Origin: Oscillospiraceae bacterium
GTDB taxonomy: Bacteria > Bacillota > Clostridia > Oscillospirales > Ruminococcaceae
Assembly: GCA_024404875.1 (NCBI GenBank)
Contig: JAKSPK010000007.1
Coordinates: 1 to 64,000, forward strand
Length of the DNA: 64,000 bases
Reading direction: 5' to 3'
Made by a program: the position numbers and the translations under genes
Notes under the pieces: model-generated
What the model saw: only the letters and a program-made list of their open reading frames with translations
The model's database searches: none
What the model was told of the DNA's origin: nothing
Shown: piece after piece, positions 60,352-64,000 of the stretch
Numbering within the stretch: the stretch's first letter is position 1
How the letters are laid out: each line of letters begins with the position of its first letter

Positions 60352-60846
60352 ATGACTACACAGGTCAATCTGACAGAGTCCCAGTATCAGCATTTGCTGG
60401 CTGCACTGGATGAGGAGCGCAGCAAATTCATGAATCTGCTGTATATCAGCGCCGGCGGCTCAATCCTGCTGCTGCTTCCCGGCATCATGTCTCTGAGCGG
60501 AAGAGGCGGCGGATTATATGTGTCCGCTGCAGGCGCACTCTGGCTGATTTGCGCCATTATGACGGCTGTCCTGCTCATCACCGGCTATCAGAAGAAATTC
60601 GGCAGCAACTGCCCGTATTCCCAGCTCAAGAACCGCAATTACACCTGCGAGCTGATTCAGGTTACAGCGAAATCCGGCGCGGAGGGCAGACCGCCCTATC
60701 TGCTGACCGATGTCATGGGCAATCAGTTTGTCTGCCCGATCTATATGGAATTCAAATACATCCAGCCGGGCGGCAATGCGATCGGTGTGTTTCTCCAGTC
60801 CGGCGGCAGATATGCTGTGCACGATCCGTCGAATGATACATATTGA
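60352..60846 (+). CDS. Small membrane protein of unknown function
   Basis: 164 residues; GAAGGAA precedes ATG 60352. Two membrane helices (about 36-56 and 63-83) follow a short helical start. The last ~75 residues form a hydrophilic, beta-rich part (CPYSQLKNRNYTCELIQVTA). No family recognised. It lies between hydE and the SulP gene, 29 bases from each, so it is probably co-transcribed with both. Confidence 0.75.
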   Translation: MTTQVNLTESQYQHLLAALDEERSKFMNLLYISAGGSILLLLPGIMSLSGRGGGLYVSAAGALWLICAIMTAVLLITGYQKKFGSNCPYSQLKNRNYTCELIQVTAKSGAEGRPPYLLTDVMGNQFVCPIYMEFKYIQPGGNAIGVFLQSGGRYAVHDPSNDTY

Positions 60847-60875
60847 TTTTTCAGATTCGGAAAGGAGGCCTGCTG

Positions 60876-63059
60876 ATGCTGGCGGGCGCATCCCGAAAGA
60901 CACTGCCGCGTGATATTTTCACGGGCATCATCATTGCGCTTGTTTCCATTCCAATTTCAATGGGCTATGCGCAGATCGCCGGACTGCCCGCCGTCTGCGG
61001 GCTATACGGCTCAATCTTCCCGATCCTGATCTTCGCGCTTGGCTCAAAGTCTCCGCAGTTCATCTTTGGAGTTGATGCAGCACCGGCGGCACTGGTCGGG
61101 AGTTATCTCGCGGCGCATGGAATTGCAGCCGGATCTGCGGAAGCGGCTGCGGTTGTTCCGGTCATTACGCTGTTCACAGGGCTTTGGCTGATCCTCTTTG
61201 CGATCCTGAAAGCCGGAAGGCTGGCGGCATATATTTCCACGCCGGTTATGGGCGGCTTTATCAGCGGCATCTGCACGACGATTATCCTCATGCAGATTCC
61301 AAAGCTGCTCGGCGGCAGCAGCGGAACCGGTGAGCTGCCGGAACTGCTCCGGCATATGATTGCGGTATGCAGAACGGAGTTTCATCCGATGTCGCTGGCA
61401 GCGGGCGGCATTGCGCTGGCGGTTCTGCTGCTCGGAAAAAAGCTGGCACCGAAGCTGCCGATGGCGGTCTTTGTCATGGCGGCGGGTGCGGTGCTCGGCA
61501 TGAGCGGTTTGGCGGAAAGATGCGGGATCAGGATGCTGGAGGCTGCGCCATCCGGTCTTCCCGCGTGGCATCTGCCTTCGCTGACGGCCGACGGCCTCGG
61601 TGATATCCTGACAACCAGCCTTGCAGTTGCGGCGGTTATCATGACCGAAACGCTGCTTGCAACGCACAGCTTCGGGAACAAAAACGGTTACAGCGTGCAG
61701 GATAACCGCGAGATCCTGATCTACGGTCTCTGCAATCTCTCCGCCTGTCTGACGGGCTGCTGTCCGGTAAACGGCTCTGTCTCCCGCACGGCAATGGGCG
61801 AGCAGTATGGCGGAAAGTCGCAGGTCATGTCGCTGACGGCATCCGTCACAATGGCGGGAATCCTGCTGTTCTGCACCGGATTCATCGGTTATCTGCCCGT
61901 GCCGGTGCTGACAGCGATTGTCATATCGGCGCTGCTCGGCGCGGTGGAATTTGATCTGGCGCACCGGCTGCTGAAACAGGATAAGCGCGAGCTGCTGATT
62001 TTCCTCGGCGCATTCGCAGGCGTGCTGTTCTTCGGAACGGTTGCAGGCGTGGTGATCGGCGTGATCTTGTCCTTTGTCGAGCTGACACTGCAGACTGCGA
62101 ATCCGAAGCGCTCCTTTCTCGGCGTGATCCCCGGTCACGAGGGATTTCATTCGCTGGAGCGCAATACTTATGCAGAGCCGATCAGAAATGTGATCCTCTA
62201 TCGCTTTTCAAGCAATCTCTATTTTGCGAATGTGCATTTGTTCATCAACGATCTGGAGGCGGCACTCCGGCCGGATACGAAATGCATTGTGGTCGATTCC
62301 GGCGCGGTCTGCAATCTCGACATCACGGCTGCGGACCGTATTGAGGCGTTCCGCAAGACCCTGAACGAACGCGGTATCTCGCTGTATTTTGCATCGCATA
62401 TCGGAACGCTGAATGACCGCTTCCGGCAGCTCGGACTGCATGGCTGGATCGAGCACGGCTATGTCCGCCGGACGATCCCTGCGGCGCTCCGGAATGCTGG
62501 CTTTGCACCGCCCTATGTGACCGCATCCGGCACGGGCGGCGAGCAGGCGGCGGGCAATCCTGCACGGCTGGAATTTGAATGGGCATTCGGTGCGGATGCA
62601 TCGGCAGAGATTGAGCAATATGCCGAATCGCTGCTGGAAAGCATTGATGCTGGAAGCGGGGCCCCGCCGGAGGTACAGCTTGCCGCGGTCCTGAAAGCAA
62701 AGGGTATCTGGCACGATGTCAGCGATTCCGATCAGGAGGAATTGCTGACGCATTTGCAGGCGCATATCCGGGAACTTTCCGAGCGGCTGCATATGAAGGA
62801 ATCGGAGGTCGAAGAAGCGATCGAGGCGCGGCGCATGAAGCTGGCGCTCCGGCTGATGCAGCGCAATCCGAAGGCGGCGGAGCGCATCCGGGCATATAAC
62901 CGTGAGCAGGAGGAAGTCCTGCGGGATTCTGATCCGGCGCTATATGCACAGCTGATGCAGTACCGCAGGGAATCGCTGCGGCATCTTTCAGCGGTGCATC
63001 CGGAGTATGCCGGAATCATCAGGCTATTCTATGAAAATGAGGAAATCGCAAGTGAATAA
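60876..63059 (+). CDS. SulP-family anion transporter with STAS domain and long C-terminal extension
   Basis: 727 residues; GAAAGGAGG precedes ATG 60876. Residues ~15-425 contain the SulP transport core with the signature GLPAVCGLYGSIFPILIFAL, the SISMGYAQIAGL opening, and many membrane helices. A STAS domain spans about 432-545 (VDSGAVCNLDITAADRIEAF with the strand and helix pattern). The remaining ~180 residues are unusual: an acidic helix pair and a coiled tail rich in Arg/Glu with many Met. This tail is not typical of SulP proteins. It may carry sulfate, bicarbonate or another anion; substrate unknown. Confidence 0.88.
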   Translation: MLAGASRKTLPRDIFTGIIIALVSIPISMGYAQIAGLPAVCGLYGSIFPILIFALGSKSPQFIFGVDAAPAALVGSYLAAHGIAAGSAEAAAVVPVITLFTGLWLILFAILKAGRLAAYISTPVMGGFISGICTTIILMQIPKLLGGSSGTGELPELLRHMIAVCRTEFHPMSLAAGGIALAVLLLGKKLAPKLPMAVFVMAAGAVLGMSGLAERCGIRMLEAAPSGLPAWHLPSLTADGLGDILTTSLAVAAVIMTETLLATHSFGNKNGYSVQDNREILIYGLCNLSACLTGCCPVNGSVSRTAMGEQYGGKSQVMSLTASVTMAGILLFCTGFIGYLPVPVLTAIVISALLGAVEFDLAHRLLKQDKRELLIFLGAFAGVLFFGTVAGVVIGVILSFVELTLQTANPKRSFLGVIPGHEGFHSLERNTYAEPIRNVILYRFSSNLYFANVHLFINDLEAALRPDTKCIVVDSGAVCNLDITAADRIEAFRKTLNERGISLYFASHIGTLNDRFRQLGLHGWIEHGYVRRTIPAALRNAGFAPPYVTASGTGGEQAAGNPARLEFEWAFGADASAEIEQYAESLLESIDAGSGAPPEVQLAAVLKAKGIWHDVSDSDQEELLTHLQAHIRELSERLHMKESEVEEAIEARRMKLALRLMQRNPKAAERIRAYNREQEEVLRDSDPALYAQLMQYRRESLRHLSAVHPEYAGIIRLFYENEEIASE

Positions 63060-64000
63060 AAAAGACAAAAGAAAAAACAGCATTTCTGCGGCGCTGGAGA
63101 AGACGACAGAGCTGCCAGTTGTTCCGGCCGGAGCAGAATCGGTTATCAAGACAGCGGCAGACACCGTGCAGGATGCTGCAGAAACGGTGAAGCATACGGA
63201 GTCGAAAAAGCAGGAAGAGAAGGCCATGCAGCCGGTGCAGAATGAGAAGAACGGTTTTCTGCTGCTTTCAAAATATCGCGGCGCAATCATGGGCATCGCA
63301 GCGATCTGGATCCTGATCTTCCACGAATGGATCCAGCTTACGGTCACGCCGGAGGACGGCAGCTATCATGTCATCAATATGCTGGAGCGCTATATCAAGG
63401 CGATCGGCTTCTGCGGCGTGGATATATTTCTGATGCTCTCCGGCATCGGCCTGACCTTCGCGATCAAAAAGGATTCGCTCGGCAAATTCTATTACCGGCG
63501 TCTGCGGCGCATCCTGCTGCCTTTCCTGACAGTCGCGGTGATCCGATTTATTCTGGAGGACTGGGGCTGGCAGAACTTCATCGGCAATGTGACCGGCTGG
63601 AAATTCTACACGGTCTCGATGTATTCTTATTTGTGGTTTGTTCCGGCGATCTGTACATTATATCTGGTGTTCCCGCTGTATTACAAGCTTTTTCTCTGTG
63701 CAGAAAGCAAGATTATGTTCACAATCGGCGCGATCATTGTCTGGCTGATGGCAACACTTTACCTTCGTGATTCGCTCCGCGGCGATTTGTTCGGCTTCAC
63801 GAACCGCATTCCTGTCTTCCTGATCGGCATTCTGTTCGGCTGGATGACGCAGAACCGCAGGGAGATCGTCTTTACGCCGCAGACATGGCTGCATATCATC
63901 TTCACGGCGCTGCTTGGATTTTATCTTGCATTCCTCGCGAATTTCCGCGGCTATCCGCTGATCGTTCCGGTCTCGAACTGCTGTATCCCGAACTGCCTGA
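63052..64000 (+). CDS. Acyltransferase family 3-like membrane protein (3' end outside window)
   Basis: At least 316 residues, open to the window edge. The start is taken as GTG 63052, with GAGGA 9 bases upstream; in-frame ATGs at 63031 and 63037 are possible. It overlaps the SulP gene. A charged, disordered N-terminus (about 1-65, Lys/Glu/Ala-rich) precedes the membrane part. The family's opening is present: RGAIMGIAAIWILIFHEW, then FCGVDIFLMLSGIGLTF, FYYRRLRRILLPFL and several further helices. OafA-type enzymes transfer acetyl or other acyl groups to surface sugars. Fits the cell-surface theme of the glycosyltransferase upstream. Confidence 0.82.
   Translation, partial: MNKKDKRKNSISAALEKTTELPVVPAGAESVIKTAADTVQDAAETVKHTESKKQEEKAMQPVQNEKNGFLLLSKYRGAIMGIAAIWILIFHEWIQLTVTPEDGSYHVINMLERYIKAIGFCGVDIFLMLSGIGLTFAIKKDSLGKFYYRRLRRILLPFLTVAVIRFILEDWGWQNFIGNVTGWKFYTVSMYSYLWFVPAICTLYLVFPLYYKLFLCAESKIMFTIGAIIVWLMATLYLRDSLRGDLFGFTNRIPVFLIGILFGWMTQNRREIVFTPQTWLHIIFTALLGFYLAFLANFRGYPLIVPVSNCCIPNCL

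Overview
The window is chromosomal DNA of a Gram-positive, anaerobic, plant-fibre-degrading gut or rumen bacterium, most likely a Ruminococcus-like member of the Oscillospiraceae. The signs are dockerin modules joined by Thr-rich linkers, a secreted PL1 pectate lyase and a GH5 glucanase lipoprotein, WhiA, DnaD- and DnaI-like replication proteins, the IspH-S1 fusion seen in Clostridia, a T-box leader, the hydrogenase maturase HydE, and strong GGAGG ribosome sites with sigma-A promoters. Coding DNA is GC-rich. Genus and family are inferred from gene content only.

Layout. 1-1.5 kb: end of a His-rich CobW-type metallochaperone and a second G3E GTPase fused to a YcgQ/DUF1980-like tail (metal homeostasis). 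1.6-4.4 kb: promoter-bearing repeat, AraC regulator, Trp T-box and a TrpB2-type tryptophan synthase beta chain. 4.5-9.3 kb: MoxR / DUF58 / transglutaminase operon. 9.3-14.8 kb: deoB, flavin reductase-like protein, DUF815 ATPase, metG. 14.9-22.3 kb: dockerin protein, heterodimeric ABC exporter (minus strand), pectate lyase. 22.4-22.7 kb: AT-rich element that looks like a transposase-less IS200/IS605 relic. 22.9-29.7 kb: DnaD-like, DnaI-like, P-loop kinase, SLOG-like protein, LytR-CpsA-Psr protein, an unknown gene, whiA. 29.7-36.1 kb: CoA ligase, lipoproteins, GH5, tRNA-Thr, GH25 lysozyme with dockerin and cohesin-like parts. 36.3-45.1 kb: zinc-ribbon membrane protein, DacF, IspH-S1 fusion, a tandem pair of unfamiliar paralogues, lipoprotein, solute-binding/VWA protein. 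45.2-50.7 kb: RlmD-like methylase, PspA, VanY-like pseudoenzyme, dCMP deaminase, rsmA. 50.8-64 kb: RING-like membrane protein (minus), then secG, rnr, DUF4214-like protein, two-domain glycosyltransferase, RluA, CPBP protease, hydE, SulP and an acyltransferase cut by the window edge.

The most notable non-coding structure is a dispersed repeat of about 96 bp that carries a complete consensus promoter. One copy precedes the AraC gene and a tandem array precedes the dCMP deaminase gene. Its promoter core also recurs before the MoxR operon and an unknown gene. A second family of short hairpin repeats sits in at least four intergenic gaps. No CRISPR array, rRNA, prophage or intact transposase was seen.
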